The notes: generated by a model from the sequence alone, not told the origin. A stretch of DNA of 10,551 nt from Anaerolineaceae bacterium (GCA_011682595.1 JAACEH010000093.1:1-10551); one strand, 5' to 3'. Counted from the first letter of the stretch, positions 1-7,070 are shown. Made by a program: numbers and translations.

Positions 1-87
1 CGCCGAGCACGCCCCGAGCCAGACGGCAACGGCGGCCAGAACGATTGAGGTCGAGATGACGAAAACTTTCCTGCGGCGGTAAATCAT
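1..87 (-). CDS. Probable lipoprotein, N-terminal fragment (runs off the left edge)
   Basis: Only the first 29 codons are in the window, so the function cannot be told. The peptide starts MIYRRRK, a positively charged n-region. A hydrophobic stretch follows (about residues 8-24, rich in V, I, L and A), then L24-G25-A26-C27, which fits a lipobox with Cys27 as the lipidated residue. This suggests export through Sec and anchoring in a membrane. The ATG at 87 is chosen because a purine-rich GGGGAGAAG ribosome site (complement of 96-104) sits about 9 nt upstream and the signal sequence begins directly there. The start is only 19 nt beyond the serA stop codon on the same strand, so the gene is probably co-transcribed with serA. 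A plain cleaved signal peptide or a single membrane anchor are alternatives. Confidence 0.6.
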   Translation of the reverse strand, partial: MIYRRRKVFVISTSIVLAAVAVWLGACSA

Positions 88-106
88 CTGATTCGCTTCT
101 CCCCGC

Positions 107-1717
107 TCAGGCCCCCTCGTCAAGCGGCGGCAGAGCCACGTGCAGCACGCGGTGCATGGCCTGCTGCGAGCGCAGGGCCTCGAGCGTACCTTCCTTGGGG
201 GCGCTGTCGAGGGTGATAAAGAGCGTCGCCTTCTGGCCTCGCTGGCCCTGGCGGCCGCAGGTCATGTAGGCGATGTTGACGTCCTGCTCGGCCAGCAGCG
301 TGCCGGTGCGGCCGATCACCCCGGGCCGGTCCTCGTGGAAAGTGATGATGATGTTGCCCTCGGGCGGCACCTCGACGTCGATGCCGTCGGCCTGGACGAT
401 CCGCGGGTGTTTCTCGCCCAGCAGCGTTCCGACCATCGAGTGGGTTTCCTTGTCGCTTTCGATGACCACCTCTACGGCCGTCACGTACGAAGGATTCTCC
501 CCGGTCTGCGTCTCGACGACCTCGATGCCCTTGTCCCTGGCGATCAGCAAGGCGTTGACCATGGTCAGCCGCTCGTTCACGCGGCCGTGCAGCAACCCCA
601 TGACAATAGCGATAGTCGCCTGCCGGTGGGACAGCTCGCAGATGGCGCCGCTGTAGTTAATGGTCAGTTTCTTCATGCGGCCCTGGTTCAACTCGCCGAG
701 CAGCATGCCCATCCGCTGGCCGAGTTGCAGGTACGGTTTCAGTTCGCCGGCCCGGGCGTAATCGACGGCCGGCATGTTGACCGCGTTGGCCATGCCGCGG
801 CCGGACAGGAAGTCGGCCATCACTCGGGCGGCATCCCTGGCCACCAGGAGCTGGGCCTCGGCCGTCTGGGCCCCGAGGTGCGGTATGGCCAGAACGTTCG
901 GATGATCGATCAGGCGGCGGTCCTGGGGCGGCTCCTTGCTGAAAACGTCCAGGGCGGCCCCGGCGACGCGGCCGCTTTCCAGGGCTTCGTACAGGGCGTC
1001 CTCGTCGATGATTCCGCCGCGGGCGGCATTCACCAGCAGCACGCCTTCGGTCATCTTCGCTATCTGCTCGGCCCCGATCATGCCCAGGGTGTCCTCGGTC
1101 CTCGGCACGTGGACCGTGATGATGTCGCTGCGGGTCAGCAACTCGTCCAGATCGTCAAGCACGGTGATCCGCTGCTCGATCTCCTTGCCGCCGGCAAAGA
1201 AGGGATCGTAGCCCAGGACCTTCATCTGGAAACCCGCCGCCCTGAGGGCCACGGCGGTGCCGATCCGCCCCAGACCAATCACGCCCATCGTCTTGCCGGC
1301 CAGTTGGGTGCCCTTGAACAACTTGCGGTCCCACTGGCCGCTCTCGAGGCTGGCCGCCGCGGGGTGAATCTTGCGGGCCATACCCAGGATCAGGGCCATG
1401 GTCAGCTCGGCCGTGGAAGTCGTGTTGGCGTCGGGCGTGTTCATGACCACGATGCCCAACTGGGTGGCCGTCGGCACGTCGACATTGTCGACCCCGACTC
1501 CCGCCCGGGCAATGGCCCTGAGATTCCCGGCCTCCTTGAGCACCTCGGCGGTAAGCTTGGTGCCGCTGCGAATCACGATGCCGTCGTATTGGCCGATCTG
1601 CGCCTTGAGTTCGTCGGGCGAGAGGCCGGGATGAAAATCGACCTCGATGCCGGCTTCGTTCCTCAGAATCTCCAGCCCCTCGTCGGGCAGGTTGTCGGAC
1701 ACAAGCACTTTGGCCAT
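107..1717 (-). CDS. serA: D-3-phosphoglycerate dehydrogenase
   Basis: This cytoplasmic enzyme oxidises 3-phosphoglycerate to 3-phosphohydroxypyruvate with NAD+, the first step of the phosphorylated serine pathway. The protein has 536 residues, the usual size of the long SerA form. The substrate-binding domain flanks a Rossmann domain with the dinucleotide motif GLGRIG (148-153). The D-2-hydroxyacid dehydrogenase catalytic residues are recognisable: Arg233 in NAARGG, Glu262 in SKEPP and His280 in IPHLGAQTAEAQ. An intervening allosteric-substrate-binding-type domain (about 315-450) leads into a C-terminal ACT domain (about 456-530, beginning NIIITFHEDRPG), where serine feedback is expected in this family. 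The ATG at 1717 follows an AGGAGT site (complement of 1726-1731) with 8-nt spacing. The class V aminotransferase upstream on the same strand would supply the next step. The frame is intact, and no serB-like phosphatase is visible here. Confidence 0.97.
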   Translation of the reverse strand: MAKVLVSDNLPDEGLEILRNEAGIEVDFHPGLSPDELKAQIGQYDGIVIRSGTKLTAEVLKEAGNLRAIARAGVGVDNVDVPTATQLGIVVMNTPDANTTSTAELTMALILGMARKIHPAAASLESGQWDRKLFKGTQLAGKTMGVIGLGRIGTAVALRAAGFQMKVLGYDPFFAGGKEIEQRITVLDDLDELLTRSDIITVHVPRTEDTLGMIGAEQIAKMTEGVLLVNAARGGIIDEDALYEALESGRVAGAALDVFSKEPPQDRRLIDHPNVLAIPHLGAQTAEAQLLVARDAARVMADFLSGRGMANAVNMPAVDYARAGELKPYLQLGQRMGMLLGELNQGRMKKLTINYSGAICELSHRQATIAIVMGLLHGRVNERLTMVNALLIARDKGIEVVETQTGENPSYVTAVEVVIESDKETHSMVGTLLGEKHPRIVQADGIDVEVPPEGNIIITFHEDRPGVIGRTGTLLAEQDVNIAYMTCGRQGQRGQKATLFITLDSAPKEGTLEALRSQQAMHRVLHVALPPLDEGA

Positions 1718-1756
1718 TCCACTGGACTCCTGTCAAAGCGGGTGAGATTTAACGCG

Positions 1757-1799
1757 GGTGCCACATCTTGATCCCGACCAAGTCGGGACAAAGTGTGCC
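1757..1799. repeat. Short palindromic element between aminotransferase and serA
   Basis: This is an imperfect inverted repeat centred on CCCGAC (1773-1778), loop CAA (1779-1781) and GTCGGG (1782-1787). The stem extends outward with a bulge through TTGATC/GACAA and CACATC/AGTGTG to the ends GGTGCC and GTGTGCC. It lies in the 5' region of serA on the minus strand, 40 nt before the serA start. It could be a dispersed REP-like element or an attenuator-like hairpin; there is no T-tract on either side to make it a standard terminator. I see no second copy in the window. Confidence 0.55.
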
Positions 1800-1802
1800 G
1801 CG

Positions 1803-1884
1803 GGTGCCATGGTCTGGCGTAGCCAGGCCATGATGAACCTTCGGAAGATAATCACGGCCTGACCTTCGGTCAGACCGTGGCACC
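1803..1884. repeat. Cloverleaf-like palindromic repeat, copy 1
   Basis: This 82-bp element is related to the 80-bp element at 9678-9757. Both begin GGTGCCATGGTCTG and end CAGACCGTGGCACC. The ends pair as an outer stem, and an inner stem pairs GGCCATGAT with ATCACGGCC (one G-T pair). Small hairpins sit in each arm (CTGGC-GTA-GCCAG and CTGACC-TTC-GGTCAG) and at the centre (CTT-CGG-AAG), so the fold is cloverleaf-like. Its last base coincides with the end of the aminotransferase stop codon. No tRNA-type conserved bases are present. It is probably a non-autonomous REP- or MITE-like repeat, or a structured RNA in the serA leader. Confidence 0.75.
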
Positions 1885-3018
1885 TACTTTGCGGCCAGAG
1901 ACTTCTGGGCGGCGGCCACTCCGGCTCCTATTTCGATCTTCGCCCCGAGGTCTCTCAGGGCCATCTCCAGGCCGGCCACCTGGGCCAGCGTGTCGAAGCC
2001 GTCGAGGGCCCCCATGTGACTGAAGCGGACGATCTTGCCCTTGAGTTGGGCCTGTCCGCCGGCCACGCGCATGCCATAGGTCTCAGCCAGAAGCTTGGGC
2101 AGCGCCGCCCCGTCGATTGTCTCGGGCACACAGATGGCCGTCACGCTGTCGCTGGGGCTCTTCGAAAAAACTTCGAGGCCCAGGGCCTTGGCCGCCTCGC
2201 GCATGGCCCGGGCCCGCCGACTCGTCTCGGCCCAGACGCTCTCGATGCCCTGCCGGCGGATCATGTCCAGCGAGGTTTTCAGGGCCAGGATCAGCGTGTT
2301 GGCCGGCGTATAGGGCGTGTCGCCGGAGGCCAGGCTCTTGGCGTAGGCCGGCAGTCTCAGGTAGTAGGTCCGAATCGGTCCGGGCGATCTTGGCCATGGC
2401 CTTTTCGCTGCAGGACAACATCCCCAACCCCGGCGGCAACATCAGCGCCTTCTGCGACCCGGTGACCGGAATGTCGACCCCCCACTGGTCGGTCCGCATT
2501 TCGATGGCCCCGATGGAGGTAATACAGTCGGCGGCCAGGACGGCCTCGCTCCGGCCGACCACCTCGGCCACCGCTTTCAGGTCAATGGCCGTGGCGGTCG
2601 AGGTCTCGCTGTGGGTGACGTAGACGGCGACGATGTCCGGGTTGGCGGCCAGGGCCTCGGCCACCTGCTGCGGATCGACGGCCCTGCCCCACTCGACCTC
2701 CAGGGTGATGACTTCGGCGCCAAAGGTCTTGCCCAGATCGCGCCAGCGCTCACCGAATTTGCCGCCGACGACGGCCAGCATCTTTTCGCCGCGGCCGACC
2801 ACGTTGGCCACCGCGGCCTCCATGGCTGCACTGCCGGACCCGGTGATGGTGTAGACGTCGCCCGAGGTCTGGAAGACGTACTTGAGGCCTTCGTTTACTT
2901 CCTTGAGGAGCAACCGGAACTCGGCGGTGCGATGGTGCGTCACCGGCCGGGCCATCTCCAGCAGCACCTCCGACGGCGACTCCGTCGGTCCCGGAGCAAA
3001 TAATCGTTTCTTGTACAC
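1884..3018 (-). pseudogene. Class V PLP-dependent aminotransferase (serine-pyruvate/alanine-glyoxylate type), interrupted by one frameshift
   Basis: The family transfers amino groups among serine, alanine, glyoxylate and pyruvate; some members act as phosphoserine aminotransferases. Next to serA, phosphohydroxypyruvate to phosphoserine is the likely job (inference). The N-terminal part reads MYKKRLFAPGPTESP and carries a glycine/serine cofactor loop (TGSGSAAME, 59-67), Asp164 (LAADCITS) expected to contact the pyridine nitrogen, and Lys190 in TGSQKALM as the Schiff-base lysine. After residue 217, near 2367, one extra base throws the frame. The other frame continues perfectly with YYLRLPAYAKSL and ends with the family's LKGKIVRFSHMG segment, whose Arg should bind the substrate carboxylate. 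Joined, the protein would be about 377 aa, the normal length. The start is GTG at 3018, with GAGG about 10 nt upstream. A sequencing error and a real mutation cannot be told apart here. Confidence 0.88.
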
Positions 3019-3059
3019 GGAAAGCTTTCCTCTACCTGGGGGAAACGTACCCGCTGCGC

Positions 3060-3910
3060 TCAGACTTCAAGCCAACCGCTGGCTTGCTCCACCATCTCGG
3101 GCAGGGTTTCTCGAATTGCACTGACATCCTCGAGGCCGACGTTGATGATTTCGCAGAGGGCCTGGTCGTCCGGCATTTCCGCCTCACTTCCGGCGGCCAG
3201 GAAGCCGAATCCACAGTCGTTGCTGACCCCTTCGGCCAGGGCGACGGCGACCGGCAACAAGCGGTGCTCCTCGGCCAGCCTGGTCGGCTCGTGATGATAA
3301 CCGATGACCAACTGCATGTTCCGCGGGAACTTCCACAGCTCGGCCAGGGCCTGCCCGATCTGCTGGTGCGTCATGTCCAGCGCCTTCTGCTCGGCCGCCA
3401 GCAGGGTCGTGCCCTGGTCGATGCTGCCGATCAGTTGGGCGAACTTGTCCCCGGCAAACTGGTATTCGACCAGGATGCCGATGTCGTGGATGATTCCGGC
3501 CAGGAAGGCCTCCTCGCGCAGACTGTGGAACCCGGCCACGCTGACAATGCTGCGGGCCGTCACACCCGTGGCCACGCTGTGCCGCCAAAGCCCACTGGGA
3601 CTGAACCCGGCCACCGGCAGCCCCTCGCCGGCAAACAGCGAAGCCATTGTCGCCGCCACGGCCAGGTTGATCCCAGCAGGACGATGGCCCGGTCAAGATC
3701 GGAGACGCGGCCGGGCAGCCCGTAAAAGGCCGAATTGACCACCCGCAACAACTTCGCCGAGAGAGCCATGTCGTGTTTCAGCACTTCATTCAGGTCGCGG
3801 GCCGAGGCGTCGGGGTCCTCGGTGATAGCCAGGATTCGCTGAGTCACCTCCGGAAGCGTGTTCAACTCGGCCACGCGGTCAAGCAGATTCAAGACTTCGT
3901 TCTTGGCCAT
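3060..3910 (-). pseudogene. HDOD-domain signalling protein, frame broken by a small deletion
   Basis: HDOD domains are HD-related, usually non-catalytic, output or adaptor modules in bacterial signalling; they are cytoplasmic. The first 80 residues begin MAKNEVLNLLDRV and contain the diagnostic LLRVVNSAFYGLPGRVSDLD followed by AIVLLG. At about 3671 the frame changes, and the rest continues as INLAVAAT, LWRHSVATG, then FLAGIIHDIG and IGYHHEP, ending near a WLEV C-terminus. Family members usually have about five residues between LLG and NLA but only one is left here, so a deletion of about 13 nt fits better than a single-base change (inference). The repaired protein would be about 287 aa. The ATG at 3910 has GGAGAA (complement of 3915-3920) just upstream and a good promoter at 3953-3980. 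The aminotransferase starts 41 nt after its stop. Confidence 0.85.
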
Positions 3911-3952
3911 CGGTTTCTCCAGTGACGCCCCCCGGCGTGATCGATACCTGTG

Positions 3953-3980
3953 ATTATAGAACCCGGCAGTAAGATTGCAA
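3953..3980 (-). promoter_or_regulatory. Sigma70-like promoter for the HDOD-aminotransferase-serA unit
   Basis: On the minus strand, TTGCAA (3975-3980, four of six matches to the -35 consensus) is followed after 16 nt by a perfect TATAAT (3958-3953). Transcription would start near 3946, giving a leader of about 36 nt before the ATG at 3910. This AT-rich stretch stands out in a GC-rich intergenic region. Confidence 0.65.
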
Positions 3981-4048
3981 TACCCCACACGTTGCCGCTG
4001 GCGGCCGGGGAGGCCCGGGCAGGGTGTGACCAATTTTTCCGGCGGCGC

Positions 4049-4125
4049 GTAGGGTCACCCCTTGCGGGTGCCCGCGAATATCGGCATGGCACCCCTCGCC
4101 GGGCGACCGCAAGGGTCGCCCCTAC
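4049..4125. repeat. GTAGGG...CCCTAC palindromic element A
   Basis: This 77-bp element starts GTAGGG and ends CCCCTAC. It holds two hairpins: CACCC-CTTGC-GGGTG (4057-4070) and GGGCGACC-GCAAG-GGTCGCCC. Read from the other strand, the second is the same design with a TTGC-containing loop and a different stem. Positions 4049-4096 align without gaps to 6733-6780, with 44 of 48 bases the same and an identical 23-nt block (4056-4078 and 6740-6762). It is a REP-like intergenic element with no coding potential. Confidence 0.75.
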
Positions 4126-4150
4126 ACGGCCACGGCATGCCGTCTACCTC

Positions 4151-4250
4151 GAAGCCCGCCGGGGGAGGCCGGGCCGGTTTTGCTGGCCACCCAGCCCCGC
4201 AAACGCCGACCAATTACCTTAGCGAGCCGGCCGGAGGGCGAGGCCGGCCA
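4151..4250. repeat. Two GC-rich CCGG inverted repeats
   Basis: Two similar palindromes lie in tandem. The first pairs GCCCGCC (4154-4160) imperfectly with GGCCGGGC (4167-4174). The second pairs GCCGGCC (4226-4232) perfectly with GGCCGGC (4242-4248) around a GGAGGGCGA loop. They occupy the space between element A and the leader of the 795-aa protein gene. No terminator T-tract follows. Their role is unknown; they look like further short intergenic repeats. Confidence 0.45.
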
Positions 4251-4255
4251 GGTGG

Positions 4256-4306
4256 TCCCCAAGAAAATAAGGAAAAAGAAAAAAGAGGAAAGATTCTCTT
4301 ACGATC
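4256..4306 (+). promoter_or_regulatory. A/G-rich leader with a distant ribosome site for the 795-aa protein
   Basis: About 35 nt of almost pure purine (4260-4292, mostly A) precede the start codon, in sharp contrast to the GC-rich surroundings. The best Shine-Dalgarno match, GAGG at 4285-4288, is 18 nt from the ATG at 4307, too far for the usual 5-10 nt. A small AAGA-TTC-TCTT hairpin (4290-4300) could shorten that distance if formed. No convincing -35/-10 pair was found on the plus strand upstream. Confidence 0.35.
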
Positions 4307-6694
4307 ATGACTGAGCATCAGCCAAGGGGCGTGCCCGAACGCCTGCAGACGGTGATCGACCGGGCAGGTTCCCTGCGCCGCCGCAAGCACCTGCGCTATG
4401 ACCGCGGCCACATCTTCGACGTCCAAGCCACCGGCGTCTGTCCGGCTAATTGCGGCCGGGTGCGCATGGTTGTCGAGAAGTTCGTCGGCGGCGGCTTCGC
4501 CGGGCAGGTTTACCGCGTGCGGCTCGAAGAGGCCCGCTTCGACGGCGGGCCGCCACCGGGTCTGGAAGTCGGAGGCCGGTACGCCGTCAAGATCATCATT
4601 CCGCCCAGCGGCTTCGCCCTGGCCTTCCGCAACACCGTCTACCGGCTGGCCTACCAGGGCCCCTTCTCGGCCCAGGTCCACCCGGCCGCCGCCCGCAGCG
4701 GCGTGCTCTGGCAGAAACTGATCCGCCGGGCCGGGCAGGTCGAGTTCGGCCGACCAGACGCCATCTGCGACACCTACGCCACCTTCTTCGAGCCGGTGCT
4801 TGGCTCCTGGGCCGAGATCAACGAGTGGGTCGATGGCCGCAACTGGAAGTTCGAACTCGACGAGCACTACTTCGAGCGCCATGAGGCCGACCCCGCCGAC
4901 GAGGCTCCCGATTTTTCGGCCGGCGGCGCGGGGGAGTACGTCGCCAAGAAATGGTTCATGGCCCGCTTCGTGCGGCTGCTGCATCGCATGGGCGCCCCGG
5001 AGCTGGCCCGCCAGTACGAGTGGTGGACCGCCAAGAGCCAACCGAACGTTCTGAAACGAATCGATTCCGGTGACGGACCGGCCGACGGGCTGTGCGCGAT
5101 CGACTTCCGGGCCGGGCTGGCCCTGCTGCCCTTTCTGCCGATGAGCCCGGCCGACGTCAAGTTGATCCTGGCCGGTTTGCGTCGCGGGCGTCTGGTGCAG
5201 TTCGACCGCGGCGACCTGGCCAGGCTCGAGGCCTTCATCGACCGGCATGCCGACCGCTTCGAGGACCTGCGCCCGGCGCTGGAGGAACTGAAGCGAGTCG
5301 ACCCCGCCTACCGGGCCAGCTTGCCGGACCTCACGCACCACGGTCTGCGGCCATTGTGGGACGGCCGCTTGCGGCGCTCCATCGCCGACGGCTTCATCCA
5401 CGGCTGGCGCACTGGCCACCTGTGCGACCAGCGGCACGAGCCGGTCCTGCGGTCCTCGCGGATCAAGTTCTTCGCGTTTTTTCTGCTGGGCCTGATTCCC
5501 CTGCTGGGCCGGCTGGTTCGCAAACTCTGGGCCGTCGACCAGTTCCGCCGGCACCTGGGCTCGATGCTCACCAGTTGGTCGTACCTGGGCAATGCCCTGC
5601 ATGCCCGGCAGGCCGAGATCCTGGAGGACTGGCACCGCTCGGGCCGCCGCAGCGACGAGGCGATCGTCCGGCTGGCCACCAGTGCCTGGCGCTTCTGGCC
5701 GCAGAGATGCACCCTGGCCTTGCTGCCGCCGACCTGGCACCGCTTCCTGGCCGAATGGCCTTTCGCCTGGCGAGTCGTGGTGCGAACCATCGGCGGACTG
5801 ATCCTGTTCATCAAGGACGCCGACTTCCGGCAGAAGTGGCTGGAGACGATCATCGACCAGGCCCACAGCGAAGGCGAGCTGACGGACGATGAGTACGCCG
5901 ACCTGCGGCCCAAGGCCGGCGACCCTTACATCCGCACCTATCTGCTGTGCGTCATCGGACACATGTTGAGCGTGCCGGTCACGCAGATTGTTGCGGCCAT
6001 AGTGGCCGCCCGCTATACGGCCAGAACCGGCGACTACCTCGGCGGCGGCGGCATCCTCGTTTTGTTCCAGGTCATTCCCATTTCGCCCGGCTCGGTGTTT
6101 CGGGGGCTTTTCGTGGTCGCCGTGATGATTGTCAAGAGAAACTTCCGCGACTTCCGCATTGCCGCAGCCGTGTCGTTCTGGAAGTACATCGGCTACCTGG
6201 GATTCCCCATTCAGATGGTCACCAGGTATCCGACCCTGGCCCGGATGCTGGCCGGACGCTGGGCGGGCGGGGCGGTGCAGTTCATCCCCGTCTTCGGCGA
6301 ACACGGGGCCCTGCTGGAGCACGCCGTGCTGGACTCCTGCTTCAACGAACCCGTTTCCATCCGTCGCCGCCTGGCCGACGGCAAAGAGACCCTTTTGCGC
6401 CTGGTGGGCAAGGTCCTGCTGGCGATCCAGTGGCTGGCCCTGACCGCCGTTTCCGGGATCATGCTCTGGCGCCTCAGGCCCCCGCCCGAGGAAACCACCG
6501 GCCTGGCCCTGGACGATCTGCAGCCGATCTTTGTGGTCAACGGCCTGGGGCTTCTGGCCCTGCTGCTCTGGATCGCCCTGGCCCCCCGCTTGGCCCGCGT
6601 GCGAAGGTGGTGGTGGCCCCTCGTCGCGGTCAGCCTCCTTCCGACGGCTGTGGCGGTAGCCGTCCATTTCGACACCATCAGGGCCGCCCTGTAG
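4307..6694 (+). CDS. Large membrane protein with a protein-kinase-like N-terminal domain
   Basis: I do not recognise a named family. The N-terminal half (about 50-275) has kinase-like landmarks: a glycine-rich loop VGGGFAGQVYRV (60-71), YAVKII with Lys95 as a candidate ATP-binding lysine, INEWVDGRNW (171-180) resembling the hinge of ABC1/UbiB-type kinases, and AIDFRAG (264-270) in the place of DFG. SQPNVLKR (244-251) could be the catalytic-loop Asn region, but I see no HRD and no clear catalytic Asp; Lys243 sits near where it would be. It may therefore be a pseudokinase. The C-terminal half has hydrophobic segments at about 386-402, 488-502, 543-567, 580-608, 700-720, 741-760 and 768-787, giving a multi-spanning inner-membrane protein. 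There is no signal peptide. The gene stands alone, divergent from the HDOD gene and bracketed by related hairpin repeats. The ATG at 4307 is the only start seen; its ribosome site is weak. That it is a real gene is well supported by unbroken length and membrane segments; the kinase assignment is inference. Confidence 0.85.
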   Translation: MTEHQPRGVPERLQTVIDRAGSLRRRKHLRYDRGHIFDVQATGVCPANCGRVRMVVEKFVGGGFAGQVYRVRLEEARFDGGPPPGLEVGGRYAVKIIIPPSGFALAFRNTVYRLAYQGPFSAQVHPAAARSGVLWQKLIRRAGQVEFGRPDAICDTYATFFEPVLGSWAEINEWVDGRNWKFELDEHYFERHEADPADEAPDFSAGGAGEYVAKKWFMARFVRLLHRMGAPELARQYEWWTAKSQPNVLKRIDSGDGPADGLCAIDFRAGLALLPFLPMSPADVKLILAGLRRGRLVQFDRGDLARLEAFIDRHADRFEDLRPALEELKRVDPAYRASLPDLTHHGLRPLWDGRLRRSIADGFIHGWRTGHLCDQRHEPVLRSSRIKFFAFFLLGLIPLLGRLVRKLWAVDQFRRHLGSMLTSWSYLGNALHARQAEILEDWHRSGRRSDEAIVRLATSAWRFWPQRCTLALLPPTWHRFLAEWPFAWRVVVRTIGGLILFIKDADFRQKWLETIIDQAHSEGELTDDEYADLRPKAGDPYIRTYLLCVIGHMLSVPVTQIVAAIVAARYTARTGDYLGGGGILVLFQVIPISPGSVFRGLFVVAVMIVKRNFRDFRIAAAVSFWKYIGYLGFPIQMVTRYPTLARMLAGRWAGGAVQFIPVFGEHGALLEHAVLDSCFNEPVSIRRRLADGKETLLRLVGKVLLAIQWLALTAVSGIMLWRLRPPPEETTGLALDDLQPIFVVNGLGLLALLLWIALAPRLARVRRWWWPLVAVSLLPTAVAVAVHFDTIRAAL

Positions 6695-6732
6695 GCTCGT
6701 GTGTGACTGATTTTCCCGGCCTCGCGCCAACC

Positions 6733-6847
6733 GTAGGGGCACCCCTTGCGGGTGCCCGCGAACGTCGGCCTGGCACCCCTTGCGGGTGCCCGCAAAAAAA
6801 GCCAAATGGCAAGGACGTTCGCGGGCGGGGGCAAGCCCCACCCCTAC
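6733..6847. repeat. GTAGGGG...CCCCTAC palindromic element B
   Basis: This 115-bp element has 34-nt terminal inverted repeats (6733-6766 and 6814-6847) with 25 of 34 positions matching; all mismatches fall in the stems of a local hairpin in each arm. The left arm folds as GCACCC-CTTGC-GGGTGC; the right arm, read on the other strand, folds as GGGGC-TTG-CCCCC. Its interior carries another GCACCCCTTGCGGGTGC unit (about 6774-6790) and an A-run (6794-6800). It resembles element A at 4049-4125 and looks like a small non-autonomous element or REP cluster. Confidence 0.75.
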
Positions 6848-6884
6848 AAGAACAACAGAAACCAGGTTCCGCTAAACACGTACA

Positions 6885-7044
6885 GGGCGTAAGCCCCCGG
6901 ACCGCCGAGCCGCCGCTCCTTGCTCAGGAAGCCCCGGAGGGGCGACAGGACCTCACCTGCCGCCCTTCCAGGGCTTTCCTGCAAGAGCCCACCGGCAACC
7001 AGGGGTTTTACACCCCTGGCTATTGGCTGTCGGCCCTGCGGGCC
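6885..7044. repeat. String of four unrelated short hairpins
   Basis: Four different compact inverted repeats follow each other in noncoding sequence: GGGC-GTAA-GCCC (6885-6896), GCCCC-GGA-GGGGC (6931-6943), CCAGGGG/CCCCTGG (6999-7005 and 7013-7019), and GGCCC-TGC-GGGCC (7032-7044). No reading frame here looks like a protein. The string lies between the end of the 795-aa gene and the promoter of the deacetylase gene. It could be remnants of several dispersed palindromic elements. One of them could also end upstream transcription, though none has a T-tract. Confidence 0.5.
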
Positions 7045-7070
7045 TTGAACCAGCCCACTCGCTTTTCCTT

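Noticed and set aside
140..1771. Long plus-strand open frame (543 codons) opposite serA
   Set aside because: It is the antisense shadow of serA in GC-rich codon use; the translation is low-complexity in G, H, D, L and V and shows no family, while serA is unmistakable.
4214..6841. Very long minus-strand open frame (875 codons) opposite the kinase-like gene
   Set aside because: Its composition is rich in G, Q, P, A and R with no membrane segments or motifs, it runs into the repeats on both sides, and the plus-strand frame has coherent hydrophobic segments and motifs.
6733..7044. Possible CRISPR array
   Set aside because: The repeated units are palindromes with irregular spacing and arm-by-arm variation, there are no unique spacers of even length, and no cas genes.
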